Shown here one piece after another: positions 9,635-18,081 of a stretch of 64,000 nucleotides of DNA. The position numbers and the translations under genes were made by a program. The notes under the pieces are model-generated. The model saw only the letters and a program-made list of their open reading frames with translations, had not been told where the DNA came from and searched no databases. Location: the NCBI GenBank assembly GCA_965237505.1, contig CBDEFR010000002.1, positions 124,001 to 188,000 of the forward strand, in the 5' to 3' direction. Position 1 is the stretch's first letter. The number at the start of each line of letters is the position of its first letter. The stretch comes from NVTR01 sp965237505 (lineage in GTDB: Bacteria; Pseudomonadota; Alphaproteobacteria; Rhodobacterales; Rhodobacteraceae).

Positions 9635-10297
9635 CTAGTTATGCCCGACAAATGGCGCAGCATTTCCCCAAAGCGCTTCTACGCGCGCATCCCGACCGCA
9701 GCCTTGGCGGTAGAATTTATACGCTTCGGCTTTCGACTTGGGGCCACGCCGGGTGAGGATGATTTTTTTGCTTTTGTAGTAATCCTGGTGATATGCCTCG
9801 GCGTCGTAAAACCTGGATGCCGCCAGGATCGGCGTTACGATATTTCGCCCCAGCGTTGACCGCGCCTCAGCGATCGCCGCCACTGCCGCACCTTTCTCAT
9901 CAGCGCCGTCGACGAATATCGCGGTTCGATAGCTTTCGCCGCGGTCACAGAATTGCCCGCCCGCATCCGTCGGGTCCACACTCCGCAAAAACATGTGCAA
10001 CAGTTGCGCATAGGATACCCGATCGGGATCATACGAAATCTCCACCGCCTCATAATGCCCGGTGCCGCCTTTTGAGACTCGCTTGTATGTCGGATCGGCG
10101 GTTGTGCCGCCAGCATAGCCGCTGACCACATCGACAACGCCAGGCACTGATTCAAAATCAGACTCGACGCACCAAAAGCAGCCGCCCGCCAAAACTGCGG
10201 TTTCCAGCTTCGCTGCGGCGGCGTAATTTGGCAAAGCCATCAGTCCGATAAATGCCGCACCGGCAAGCGCAAGAATTCTCATAGGGATCAATCGCAT
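9635..10297 (-). CDS. msrA: Peptide methionine sulfoxide reductase MsrA, exported
   Basis: MsrA reduces the S-epimer of methionine sulfoxide. The catalytic motif GCFWC places the nucleophile at Cys40 of the 220-residue product, followed by the family signature GYAGGTTADPTYKRVSKGGT. The start at 10297 is preferred over an upstream ATG (10327) because AAAGGAGA lies 6 nt before it. The first 30 residues (MRLIPMRILALAGAAFIGLM and a short A-rich stretch) form a signal peptide, so the enzyme is probably periplasmic. A resolving cysteine may be the late QGCGRD. Length is normal for exported MsrA. Confidence 0.95.
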   Translation of the reverse strand: MRLIPMRILALAGAAFIGLMALPNYAAAAKLETAVLAGGCFWCVESDFESVPGVVDVVSGYAGGTTADPTYKRVSKGGTGHYEAVEISYDPDRVSYAQLLHMFLRSVDPTDAGGQFCDRGESYRTAIFVDGADEKGAAVAAIAEARSTLGRNIVTPILAASRFYDAEAYHQDYYKSKKIILTRRGPKSKAEAYKFYRQGCGRDARVEALWGNAAPFVGHN

Positions 10298-10436
10298 TTC
10301 GGTCTCCTTTTGCCGCACATTGTGCAAGCCAGCCTAAAACGCAACCTTCCCGGTTCGTTGTCACGCTCAGTTGAGCAGACTTTACTGCTTGGCGGCAGGT
10401 GCCCACGTCGCTACCGTTAATTACGGAAGGCCTAGT

Positions 10437-11345
10437 GTGACAGATCAGATAGCAACCCACCAAGCCGAAGAAGACGCCCGCAACGGATCGGTTCTGATCT
10501 ATGTAAATGGTCAGATCGTGCCAAAGGCAGAAGCCAAGGTCAGTGTCTATGACAGCGGTTTCATGCTCGGCGACGGCGTTTGGGAAGGGTTGCGGCTGTT
10601 CAAAGGCAAGTGGGCGTTTCTGGGCGAACACTTGGACCGGCTGTTCGGCGCCGCCAAGGCCATCGAACTTGATATTGCAATGGACCGGGCCGGTATCATT
10701 GCAGCGCTGGAAGCTACGCGCGCCGCCAACGCCATGAAAACTGACGCCCATGCCCGGCTGATGGTCACCCGCGGCGTAAAATCCCGCCCGTTTCAGCACC
10801 CCTCACTGTCACAATCCGGGCCAACCATTGCGATCATCATCGAACATTCGCGCCCCCGGATCCCGCGCCCGATGCGGCTCGCAACCGTGCCCCACATTCG
10901 CGGCCTGCCGATGAGCCAGGATCCAAAGTTGAACAGCCATTCCAAACTGAACTGTGTGCTGGCCTGTATTGCGGCGGAAAAGGCTGGCGCGGATGAGGCC
11001 CTGATGCTGGATGTGCATGGATTTGTGAACACCACCAACGCTTGTAATTTCTTTATCGTGCGCAACGGCCAAGTTTGGACCTCGACCGGCGATTACTGCA
11101 TGAACGGGATCACCCGCGCCAAGGTCATCGACCTGTGCCACGCCAACGGCATTCCGGTTTTTACGCGCAACTTTTCGCTGGTCGACACCTACAGCGCTGA
11201 TGAGGCGTTTCTGACCGGCACATTCGGCGCCCAGACCCCGGCGTCGCAAATTGACGGCCGCCAGATCGGTGACGGTAAGATGGGCCCGGTTACTGCCCGT
11301 CTGCGCCAGCTTTACAAAGAAATGATCGAGCGAGAGGTCGCCTGA
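10437..11345 (+). CDS. Class IV PLP aminotransferase (BCAT/D-amino acid transaminase-like)
   Basis: A fold-type IV PLP enzyme of 302 residues. The conserved start YVNGQIVPKAEAKVSVYDSG and FMLGDGVWEGLRLF are clear, and the Schiff-base lysine is probably in SHSKLNCVLA. The C-terminal PLP-phosphate loop region FLTGTFGAQTPASQIDG is also present. The GTG at 10437 is chosen because GGAAGG lies about 6 nt upstream; an earlier ATG (10371) is possible. It overlaps the next gene by one base (TGATG), so the two are probably translated together. It resembles branched-chain aminotransferases, but the GTFGA motif makes true IlvE function uncertain; the partner sulfotransferase-like protein suggests a specialised role. 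Confidence 0.88.
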   Translation: MTDQIATHQAEEDARNGSVLIYVNGQIVPKAEAKVSVYDSGFMLGDGVWEGLRLFKGKWAFLGEHLDRLFGAAKAIELDIAMDRAGIIAALEATRAANAMKTDAHARLMVTRGVKSRPFQHPSLSQSGPTIAIIIEHSRPRIPRPMRLATVPHIRGLPMSQDPKLNSHSKLNCVLACIAAEKAGADEALMLDVHGFVNTTNACNFFIVRNGQVWTSTGDYCMNGITRAKVIDLCHANGIPVFTRNFSLVDTYSADEAFLTGTFGAQTPASQIDGRQIGDGKMGPVTARLRQLYKEMIEREVA

Positions 11346-12058
11346 TGCGCATTGCCATGTGGTCGGGCCCGCGCAACCTGTCCACAGCGATGATGTATGC
11401 CTTTGGCGCGCGGGCAGACTGCGCCGTGGTTGATGAACCGTTTTACGCGGCCTATCTGGCAGCCACCGGCCTGCAACATCCGATGCGCGACGAAATACTG
11501 GCCGCTCAGGATACCGACGCTAAACAGATTGTGGACCAATTATCAGGCTCTAATTCATCAGATACCGCGCATATCTATCAAAAGCACATGACACAACACA
11601 TGCTTCCATCGGTGCCAAGAGACTGGATGCGTGATGTGCAAAACGTGTTCCTGATCCGCCATCCGGCGCGCGTTGTGGCAAGCTTTTCGGCCAAATATGA
11701 CAACCCAATATTGGAAGATATCGGTATTGCCCAACAGGCCGAGCTATTTGAGCTGGTCAAGGCTCAGGGCGGGCGGCCGGTGGTTATCGACTCGTCGGCG
11801 ATACGGCAGAACCCCGCAAGCGCGCTAAAACAACTATGCCTGGATATCGGGCTGGATTGGGATCCGGCAATGCTGCACTGGCCCGCCGGCGGCCATCCGG
11901 CAGACGGTATCTGGGCGCGGCACTGGTATGGCGCGGTTCACAAAAGCACCGGTTTTGCCGGCCCGGAGAGGCGGTTGCCCGAACTGGAAGGCAGCGCTGC
12001 TGCGCTCGCGGAAAAGGCAATGCCGTATTACAAAGCTATGAAATCGGCAGAACTCTGA
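11345..12058 (+). CDS. Sulfotransferase-like P-loop protein
   Basis: A 237-residue protein beginning MRIAMWSGPRNLSTAMMYAF, a degenerate PAPS-binding P-loop of the sulfotransferase type. FLIRHPARVVASFSAKYDN corresponds to the 3'-phosphate-binding region. The protein is short compared with classical sulfotransferases. It is coupled to the class IV aminotransferase by a one-base overlap, pointing to a joint pathway. Whether it transfers sulfate is unknown; the P-loop could bind another nucleotide. A GC-rich motif (12075-12093) follows 17 bp after the stop. Confidence 0.8.
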   Translation: MRIAMWSGPRNLSTAMMYAFGARADCAVVDEPFYAAYLAATGLQHPMRDEILAAQDTDAKQIVDQLSGSNSSDTAHIYQKHMTQHMLPSVPRDWMRDVQNVFLIRHPARVVASFSAKYDNPILEDIGIAQQAELFELVKAQGGRPVVIDSSAIRQNPASALKQLCLDIGLDWDPAMLHWPAGGHPADGIWARHWYGAVHKSTGFAGPERRLPELEGSAAALAEKAMPYYKAMKSAEL

Positions 12059-12074
12059 TCTTCCAAATGTATGG

Positions 12075-12093
12075 AAATATCCCCGCCGGAGGC
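12075..12093 (+). repeat. Short 3'-flanking motif, copy 1
   Basis: AAATATCCCCGCCGGAGGC lies 17 bp after the sulfotransferase stop. A second copy with three mismatches follows the alpha/beta hydrolase at 40057-40075. Both are in the same orientation relative to the upstream gene. The function is unknown; a transcript-end or protein-binding role is possible. Confidence 0.35.
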
Positions 12094-12111
12094 AAGCGAG
12101 CTCTACCAGAA

Positions 12112-13338
12112 TTAGCCGCTTAGCTTCTGGTTACGCATCGCAATCAGCCGCAGCCGCAGCGCGTTCAACTTGATGAAACCGGTGGCATCTTTTTGGTAAT
12201 AGGCCCCGGCATCCTCCTCGAATGTCACGTGCTTTTCCGAATACAGCGAATGATCCGACCAGCGGCCGACCGTCCGTGCACAGCCCTTGTACAGTTTCAG
12301 GCGAACGGTGCCCGTCACATGTTCCTGGCTAGTGTCGATCAGAGCCTGCAGCATTTCGCGTTCCGGGCTGAACCACAGGCCGTTGTAAATGATCTCGGCG
12401 TAGCGCGGCATCAGCTCGTCCTTCAAGTGCGCCGCAGCGCGATCGAGCGTAATCTGTTCAATCCCGCGATGCGCCTCCAGCAGCAAGGTGCCACCTGGCG
12501 TTTCATAAATTCCACGCGATTTCATGCCGACAAGCCGACCTTCGACCAGATCAAGCCGGCCGCAGCCGTGTTTGCCGCCCAGTTCGTTCAATTTGGTCAG
12601 GACCCCAGCCGGTGACATCGCCGCGCTATTGACCGACACCGCGTCACCGCGTTCGAATTCGATCTCAACAAATTCCGGTGTGTCGGGTGCGTCTTCCGGG
12701 TTCACGGTGCGCTGATAAACATAGTCCGGCGCGTCAACCGCCGGGTTTTCCAGAACCTTACCCTCGCTTGATGTGTGCAATAGGTTCGCATCCACCGAAA
12801 ACGGCGCTTCGCCGCGCTTGTCGGTGGCAATCGGTATCTGATTTTTCTTGGCAAAATCAATAAGTTTGGCGCGGCCGGACAGATCCCATTCGCGCCAGGG
12901 TGCGATAATTTGAATGTCCGGGTTCAGCGCGTAGGCTGACAATTCAAACCGCACCTGATCATTGCCCTTGCCGGTCGCACCGTGGGCCACCGCATCGGCG
13001 CCGGTCTCGGCGGCAATTTCAATCAGGCGTTTGGCAATCAGCGGGCGCGCAATCGCAGTGCCCAGCAAATACTGGCCCTCGTAAACCGCGTTGGCGCGAA
13101 ACATCGGAAAGACGAAATCGCGCACGAACTCTTCACGCAGGTCTTCGATAAAGATATTCGCCGGGTCAATCCCCAGCAGCTCGGCTTTTACGCGCGCTGG
13201 TTCCAGTTCTTCACCCTGACCAAGATCGGCGGTGAATGTCACCACCTTGCAGCCGTATTCGATCTGCAGCCATTTCAGGATGATCGACGTGTCAAGGCCC
13301 CCGGAATAGGCCAGGACGACTTTCTTGGGCGCGGGCAT
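12112..13338 (-). CDS. argG: Argininosuccinate synthase
   Basis: ArgG joins citrulline and aspartate using ATP in arginine synthesis. The N-type ATP pyrophosphatase motif AYSGGLDTS is at residues 10-18. AHGATGKGNDQVRFE and the C-terminal tetramerisation region complete a normal 408-residue enzyme. It is intact. It stands alone, with a damaged secreted-protein gene upstream and the sulfotransferase gene convergent downstream, so no operon is apparent. Confidence 0.97.
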   Translation of the reverse strand: MPAPKKVVLAYSGGLDTSIILKWLQIEYGCKVVTFTADLGQGEELEPARVKAELLGIDPANIFIEDLREEFVRDFVFPMFRANAVYEGQYLLGTAIARPLIAKRLIEIAAETGADAVAHGATGKGNDQVRFELSAYALNPDIQIIAPWREWDLSGRAKLIDFAKKNQIPIATDKRGEAPFSVDANLLHTSSEGKVLENPAVDAPDYVYQRTVNPEDAPDTPEFVEIEFERGDAVSVNSAAMSPAGVLTKLNELGGKHGCGRLDLVEGRLVGMKSRGIYETPGGTLLLEAHRGIEQITLDRAAAHLKDELMPRYAEIIYNGLWFSPEREMLQALIDTSQEHVTGTVRLKLYKGCARTVGRWSDHSLYSEKHVTFEEDAGAYYQKDATGFIKLNALRLRLIAMRNQKLSG

Positions 13339-13420
13339 TCGCTGACTCCACCAGTGCAGAAATTCGCGCCGTCTCTATTGGATTTTGGAAATGCGGGCAA
13401 GTGTGGGTATTGAAACAATG

Positions 13421-13443
13421 AGGGCGACCCAACGGGCCGCCCC
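13421..13443 (-). terminator. Probable hairpin terminator of the split secreted-protein gene
   Basis: A stem GGGCG-A-CCC / GGG-C-CGCCC with loop AAC lies 22 bp beyond the stop codon of the minus-strand fragment that ends at 13465 and before argG. The tract after it on the minus strand (CATTGTTTC) is only moderately T-rich, so efficiency is uncertain. Confidence 0.45.
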
Positions 13444-13464
13444 TTTGTTGAAAAATAGAATCAC

Positions 13465-13584
13465 TTAGAAGCCGAGCGCGGTGTCAAAAAAATAAGCCAT
13501 TGCATCCCCATCCGGATCCAATCCGTCAGGAGCGACAGCACCGAACGCAAGGTCACTGCCAACCATTGCGGCGTCCACTAAGGC
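13465..13584 (-). pseudogene. 3' fragment of secreted-protein gene interrupted by IS256-family element
   Basis: Forty codons read ALVDAAMVGSDLAFGAVAPD, then GLDPDGDAMAYFFDTALGF and stop. The 5' part of the same gene lies on the far side of the IS (15011-15422). Joining the flanks after removing the element and one duplication gives TLVP-stop in the 5' frame. One extra C in the CCC tract of the duplication would instead give TLVPLVDAAMVGSD, so the gene carries a frameshift as well as the insertion. The product family is not recognised. Confidence 0.6.
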
Positions 13585-15010
13585 GGTAGTGCCCCCGGAC
13601 GTGGTGTAATTCCGACGTTAGCGCGGGCTGAGTGGAGCCTCGCGCGTAGCTCAGGTGAAGTCCGCGCGGGTTGCTGGGCGGCCATGGACGTTCTCCGGTA
13701 GGGTTTTGGGTTGCAACCTGACCTACCGATCGAGGAGATCACCCATGACCAAGGAGACGATATCAGAAACCGCCGCGCTGAAGGCGCTTCTTTCCGAGAC
13801 CGCCGATCATCAGATTTTGGCCGAGATGCTGGGTTTTGTTGCCGACCGGTTGATGGCACTGGATGTGGATCAGCTGTGCGGTGCCGGGGTGCATGAACGC
13901 TCGGCCGGGCGGGTGAACCACCGGAACGGATATCGCCCGCGCCGATGGGAAACCCGCGCCGGGACCGTTGATGTTCAGATCCCGAAACTGCGCAAGGGGA
14001 CGTATTTCCCGGAGTTTCTGGAACCACGCCGGGCCTCGGAGAAAGCAATGACCGCGGTGATCCAGGAAGCCTACATTCAGGGCGTCTCAACGCGATCAGT
14101 GGATGATCTGGTCAAGACCATGGGCATGACGGGCGTCTCCAAGAGCCAGGTATCCCGCCTGTGCGTGGAGATCGACGAACGCGTTGACGCCTTCCTTGAC
14201 CGGCCACTGGAGGGCGAATGGCCCTATCTCTGGCTGGACGCCACCTACATCAAGGTGCGGCGTTCGGGACGGATCGTCAGCGTGGCAGCCATAGTGGCGG
14301 TTGCGGTCAACACCGACGGGCGGCGCGAGGTTCTGGGCATCGCCATCCAACCCAGCGAAGCCGAGGTGTTCTGGGACGAATTCCTGCGCGCTCTGGCCGA
14401 TCGCGGCCTGCGCGGGGTAAAGCTGATCATCGCTGACGAACATAAAGGCCTGAAGGGGGCCGCCGCCAAAGTGCTGGGTGCTACGATCCAGCGCTGTCGC
14501 GTGCACTTCATGCGCAATGCCCTGGCCTGCGTCGGCAAGAAGGACCGTCCCATCGTCACGGCCGCGCTCAGAACAGCCTTCGATCAGGACACGCTGGCAG
14601 ACTCGAAGGAACACTGGACCAAGCTGATCGAGGCTTTCCAGCCGCGTCATCCCAAGCTCGCCGAGCTGATGCTGCGCGCCGAGGAAGACGTGCTGGCCTA
14701 CAAGACGTTCCCGCAAGCTCACTGGCGGCAAATACACTCCACCAATCCGCTTGAACGCCTCAACAAAGAGATCAAGCGCCGAACAAATGTCGTCGGTATT
14801 TTCCCTAACGAGGCCGCGATCAGACGCCTCGTCGGCGCACTTATGCTGGAGCAGAACGACGAATGGGCAGTCACACGTCGTTACATGACGCTGGAAACCG
14901 TCGCCGCCATCTGCGAGGATACCACCATCGACCCGGCGAAAATCGCCGCCCTGTAAACCGGCTCAACACCCAGCCGGAGAACAATTTACACCACGCCCTG
15001 GGGCACTACC
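13585..15010 (+). mobile_element. IS256-family insertion sequence (1426 bp)
   Basis: The terminal inverted repeats are 25 bp with two mismatches; they begin GGTAGTGCCCC and end CGTGGTGTAA. The flanks carry ACTAAGG (13577-13583, plus one mismatched base) and ACTAAGGG (15011-15018), an 8-bp target duplication with one difference, which is normal for this family. One transposase gene occupies the plus strand. The element has inserted into a minus-strand gene for a small secreted protein. Confidence 0.92.
13745..14956 (+). CDS. IS256-family (mutator-type) transposase
   Basis: A 403-residue mutator-type transposase. GRVNHRNGYRPRRWETRAG and TVDVQIPKLRKGTYFPEFLE belong to the N-terminal domain. The DDE triad lies in YLWLDATYIKVR (Asp), KLIIADEHKGL (Asp) and HSTNPLERLNKEIKRR (Glu), with the family C/H region RCRVHFMRNAL between. 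The start at 13745 follows CGAGGAGATCACCC, a good ribosome-binding site. It appears intact, so the element may be active. Confidence 0.95.
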   Translation: MTKETISETAALKALLSETADHQILAEMLGFVADRLMALDVDQLCGAGVHERSAGRVNHRNGYRPRRWETRAGTVDVQIPKLRKGTYFPEFLEPRRASEKAMTAVIQEAYIQGVSTRSVDDLVKTMGMTGVSKSQVSRLCVEIDERVDAFLDRPLEGEWPYLWLDATYIKVRRSGRIVSVAAIVAVAVNTDGRREVLGIAIQPSEAEVFWDEFLRALADRGLRGVKLIIADEHKGLKGAAAKVLGATIQRCRVHFMRNALACVGKKDRPIVTAALRTAFDQDTLADSKEHWTKLIEAFQPRHPKLAELMLRAEEDVLAYKTFPQAHWRQIHSTNPLERLNKEIKRRTNVVGIFPNEAAIRRLVGALMLEQNDEWAVTRRYMTLETVAAICEDTTIDPAKIAAL

Positions 15011-15422
15011 ACTAAGGGACTAAGGTAACGAGGTCCGCATAAGCACTGACAATTCCCAATTCGGTGGGAATAGTAGCTAAGCAAACTGGATCGCCACCGC
15101 AGGCTCCGACAATCTCCTCAGCTGCAGCAACACCCTCCGCAATATAGAAATTATCGCGCGCCAATTCGGCCGCCGTAAGCAACACTGCGAAATCATAGTA
15201 TGTTGCGATCAACCCAATATTGCTGGTGGCATTCGCATGGTATTTTCCTTGGCCATTTTTCCATGAATTCACGGCGTTCATGTTCTTGAGCTCGCGGGCA
15301 TACATGCCACGCGCGTTCTTTCCGCTGCTTTTACTTGCGCCTTTGGCGGATTTGGCAAACGCCGCGTCAGTCGTCAGCACCAGCCCAGCCGTGGCGATTG
15401 GAGCAATGACAAAAGCGGACAT
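15011..15422 (-). pseudogene. 5' part of small secreted-protein gene, split by IS256-family element
   Basis: The 136-residue reading begins MSAFVIAPIATAGLVLTTDA-AFAKS, a hydrophobic export signal with a likely cleavage after AFA. An Ala/Gly-rich mature part contains two Cys (GACGGDPVCLA). The frame upstream of the ATG (GFKRTAAAIAM) would make a better signal peptide but is closed by a TGA nine codons up, so a start-region slip is possible. The stop at 15012-15014 lies in the target duplication and the native C-terminus is at 13465-13584. I recognise no family; conserved K/N-rich ARELKNMNAVNSWKNGQGKY may help a search. Confidence 0.6.
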
Positions 15423-15694
15423 TGCGATTGCGGCGGCGGTCCTTTTGAATCCAGAAGACAGTCATCCCCTTCACTGTGTTGGCGAGATCGACTTTCGATG
15501 AGGAGTGGGGCGCCAACCAAGCGAAAGAGTGGCGAAACTTTGTTGACAAAAAATGAAGCTGATATGCAACAGTTTTGTTAATCAAATCTGTAAATGTTGC
15601 GTCTTGCGCTATAAAAATAACGGCGAATTGTCCACGCAGCTGCTTTCCTTGGAAATTTCCCATCTTGTGTTTTGTTACAGCCCGAACACAAGTC

Positions 15695-16030
15695 TTAGGC
15701 AGCATTGCTGGAATTTGCCTGCCAATTGACAAATTCACGCCTTGATTGTTCGTAAATCAGCAGGATGGCTGGCAAGTCGATGGCGTTGGCCTCGCCCTCG
15801 CGGGCCTGCTTTTCACCCCGTGTGCACAGTGTGCAAAAAGCTTCGAATCCCAGATTGAGCGCACAGCCCTTCAGAAAATGAAGATCAGCCTCATATGTCT
15901 TTGGATCAGGTCGCTGGCGCAGTCGCTCTATCACTTCCGCGACTTCCTCGAGGAATAAATCGACAACTTCCTGAAAATCTTCCGCACCGACTTCTTCGCG
16001 CAGTTCGTCCACACGCTCCCAACAAATCAT
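15695..16030 (-). CDS. Hpt (histidine phosphotransfer) domain protein
   Basis: A 111-residue stand-alone Hpt domain. The phosphorylated His is in DLHFLKGCALNLGF, matching the HxLKGxxxxxG signature. Acidic helices before it (FQEVVDLFLEEVAEVIERLR) are typical of the four-helix bundle. It is divergent from the RsbU-type response regulator gene at 16207, with a 176-bp shared promoter region. An Hpt protein may relay phosphate to that receiver domain, but the partner gene is now interrupted by a MITE. Confidence 0.9.
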   Translation of the reverse strand: MICWERVDELREEVGAEDFQEVVDLFLEEVAEVIERLRQRPDPKTYEADLHFLKGCALNLGFEAFCTLCTRGEKQAREGEANAIDLPAILLIYEQSRREFVNWQANSSNAA

Positions 16031-16206
16031 TAGCGCACCCTAACCAATCCGGTAGCGCCCCCACAGAATTTGCAATTTAGAGTTGGGGTGTTAATGACCG
16101 ATGTGCGGTCGCGTCAGAATTGGCGCAATTTTAGCGTTAAGGGCCTGTGAACGCAAACATCGCAAAGTCGACCAGCATTTTTGCATAGCGCATTGGATAG
16201 CCCGGA

Positions 16207-17761
16207 ATGAAATTCGCTTGTGAAAATGTCGCTAATGCATCCAAGGATCACATCCAGATTAGCGCAAAAGTCGTCCTTGTGGTCGACGACAGCAAAGCGC
16301 AGCGGCGCATCCTGTCGGTAAATCTGGCCCGTTGGGGATACACGGTGCTAGAGGCCGGATCTGGCGCCGAGGCGCTCGAGATATGCAAATCCAACGGGGT
16401 TGATCTGGTAGTCAGCGACTGGATGATGCCGGGCATGAACGGACTGGACTTTTGCAAGGCGTTCCGGGCCTTGCGCCAGGACCGGTATGGCTACTTTATT
16501 CCGTGCCTATCCGGTTGTCACCCACACCCACTACATCTAGGGTGCTCCCAATCGCCCGAGTAAAGCTGGGCGTAAGTGGGAGCGGTGACATCGCCTGCAA
16601 TTTAGGCGGCACAGGCCGTGCCATCCGGGAAAAGTCGCTGGAACTCAGGAAGCGACCGCGGAAACGAAAGGTCTTCACGCTGCGAGACATCCATCCCCGC
16701 TTTGTCCCCCTCCCGGGCCACTCGACGCCACGCCATACATATAGTGGGTGTGGGTGACAACCGGATAAGCACGCTTTATTCTTCTGACATCGAACTCTGA
16801 AAAATCCGAGATTGCGCACGGGCTGGATGTCGGGGCCGACGACTTTCTGACCAAGCCCGTTGCCGCCAACGAATTTCGCGCCCGCATCCGCGCAGGCGAG
16901 CGAATATTGACGATGGAGCGCGAGCTGACCAAAAAAAACCTGCTGATCAATGAGACAATATGCGAGATCAGTAGCCTTTACGACGCTCTCGATCAGGATT
17001 TGATAGAGGCACGAAACCTGCAGCAATCACTTGTGCGCGAGCGTTATCGAGATTTCGGTGCGGCGCAGGTGTCTTTGCTGTTGCGCCCCAGCGGACATGT
17101 CGGCGGAGACTTGGTCGGGTTCTTTCCAATCTCTGACAGCCAATTTGGTTTACTCTCGGTTGATGTGTCGGGTCACGGGGTAGCCTCAGCGCTGATGACT
17201 GCCAGGCTTGCCGCCTACTTGTCCGGCTCGTCAGTTGAGCAAAACATTGCACTCTGCCGTGACGAAAACGGCAATGTGGCTGCCCGATCACCTGCAGCTG
17301 CTGCGGCCCAAGTCAATGAACTGATTCAGAAAGAGATGGAAACGGAAATCTACTTTACCATGCTTCTGGGGCATTTTGACATGACAAAAGGTCTCGCGAC
17401 TTTGGTGCAGTGCGGGCATCCCAACGCGGTTATTCAGCGGGCCAGCGGCGTCGTGGAATTTTGCGGCGATGGCGGGCTGCCGATTGGGCTGATCGCTGCG
17501 GCGGAATGGTCTGACTTTACAGTGCAGCTTGCTCCGGGCGACCGGCTGATGTTGCTGTCAGATGGAATTATTGAATGTCCGGTACACAACGGTGAGATGT
17601 TGCAGGAAGACGGGCTGACGAAAATACTGCACAGCAACGCCCACGTGCACGGCAGCGCATTTTTCGAAGCACTGGTCTGGGATCTGACGAAATTCGCGGG
17701 TGATAAGAATTTTCCAGATGATGTTTCCGGCGTTCTGTTGGAATATTCCGGACCTAGTTAA
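16207..17761 (+). pseudogene. Response regulator with PP2C/SpoIIE-type phosphatase output (RsbU-like), MITE-disrupted
   Basis: Removing the 272-bp insertion (16502-16773) and one CTTTATTC duplication restores one frame. It starts with a receiver domain: VVLVVDDSKAQRRILSVNLA, phospho-acceptor Asp in DLVVSDWMMPGMNG, and Lys in DDFLTKPVAANEF. A coiled linker (ERELTKKNLLINETICEISS) and a PPM/SpoIIE phosphatase domain follow, with metal-binding Asp in GHVGGDLVGFF, SVDVSGHGVASAL and LLSDGIIE. Such proteins usually reset anti-sigma-factor antagonists in general stress signalling. The insertion truncates the product inside the receiver domain; an internal ATG at 16907 could still give a free phosphatase domain. 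The partner Hpt gene is divergent. Confidence 0.88.
16502..16773. mobile_element. MITE derived from an IS1595-family element (272 bp)
   Basis: Terminal inverted repeats of 32 bp with one mismatch begin CGTGCCTATCCGGTTGTCAC at the left. The flanking 8-bp duplication CTTTATTC is at 16494-16501 and 16774-16781. The ends and inner flanks (CCCGAGTAAAGCT, GGAAAAGTCGCTGGAACTC, CATCCATC) match the full element at 27124-28228, but the transposase body is missing. It is therefore a non-autonomous deletion derivative. It disrupts the RsbU-like gene. Confidence 0.9.
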
Positions 17762-17989
17762 ACATACTCGCCACAATATCCCGGCCGCCGTCGTCTGCCC
17801 GAATGAGAAATTCATCCCGCGTGGCGGCCCAAACCGGCGACTCTCCGGCATTGATGCCGCCGTCAGTCAGCTGGAATTCCGGCTCAGGATGGTTCTGGCG
17901 GTTCAGCAACAAGTTATTAGCACGAGCCAGGATTGCATATGCGCCGGAGCGGGCCTGTTCATGCCGACCGGATTAGACCGGCTCACCAT
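17754..17989 (-). pseudogene. Possible Nudix-like gene remnant
   Basis: The 320 bp between the RsbU-like gene and hslO contain a minus-strand reading of about 72 codons. It includes RSGAYAILARANNLLLNRQN and HPEPEFQLTDGGINAGESPV, resembling the first strands and the GGGxxxGES start of a Nudix box. The REXXEE core is not conserved (ATRDEFLIRADDGG), and the frame is closed upstream by a TAA at 17973-17975. A possible original start, MVSRSNPVG at 17989, is in another frame. The 3' end overlaps the end of the RsbU-like gene. The Nudix assignment is tentative. Confidence 0.35.
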
Positions 17990-18081
17990 AACGTCAGATC
18001 ATCGCCGCATTGCCCTTTTGCTCTTGGTTGCCGCACCTATATAGACGCGGTATGCCAATCTGCGGCAGGCGAGGGAACCTC

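Noticed and set aside
15540..15620. TTGACA-like box in the AT-rich gap upstream of the split secreted-protein gene
   Set aside because: No -10 element lies at the right spacing on either strand, so I did not call a promoter.
16496..17026. 176-codon minus-strand frame across the MITE
   Set aside because: It is antisense to the RsbU-like gene and partly a scrambled fragment of the IS1595 transposase start; not an independent gene.
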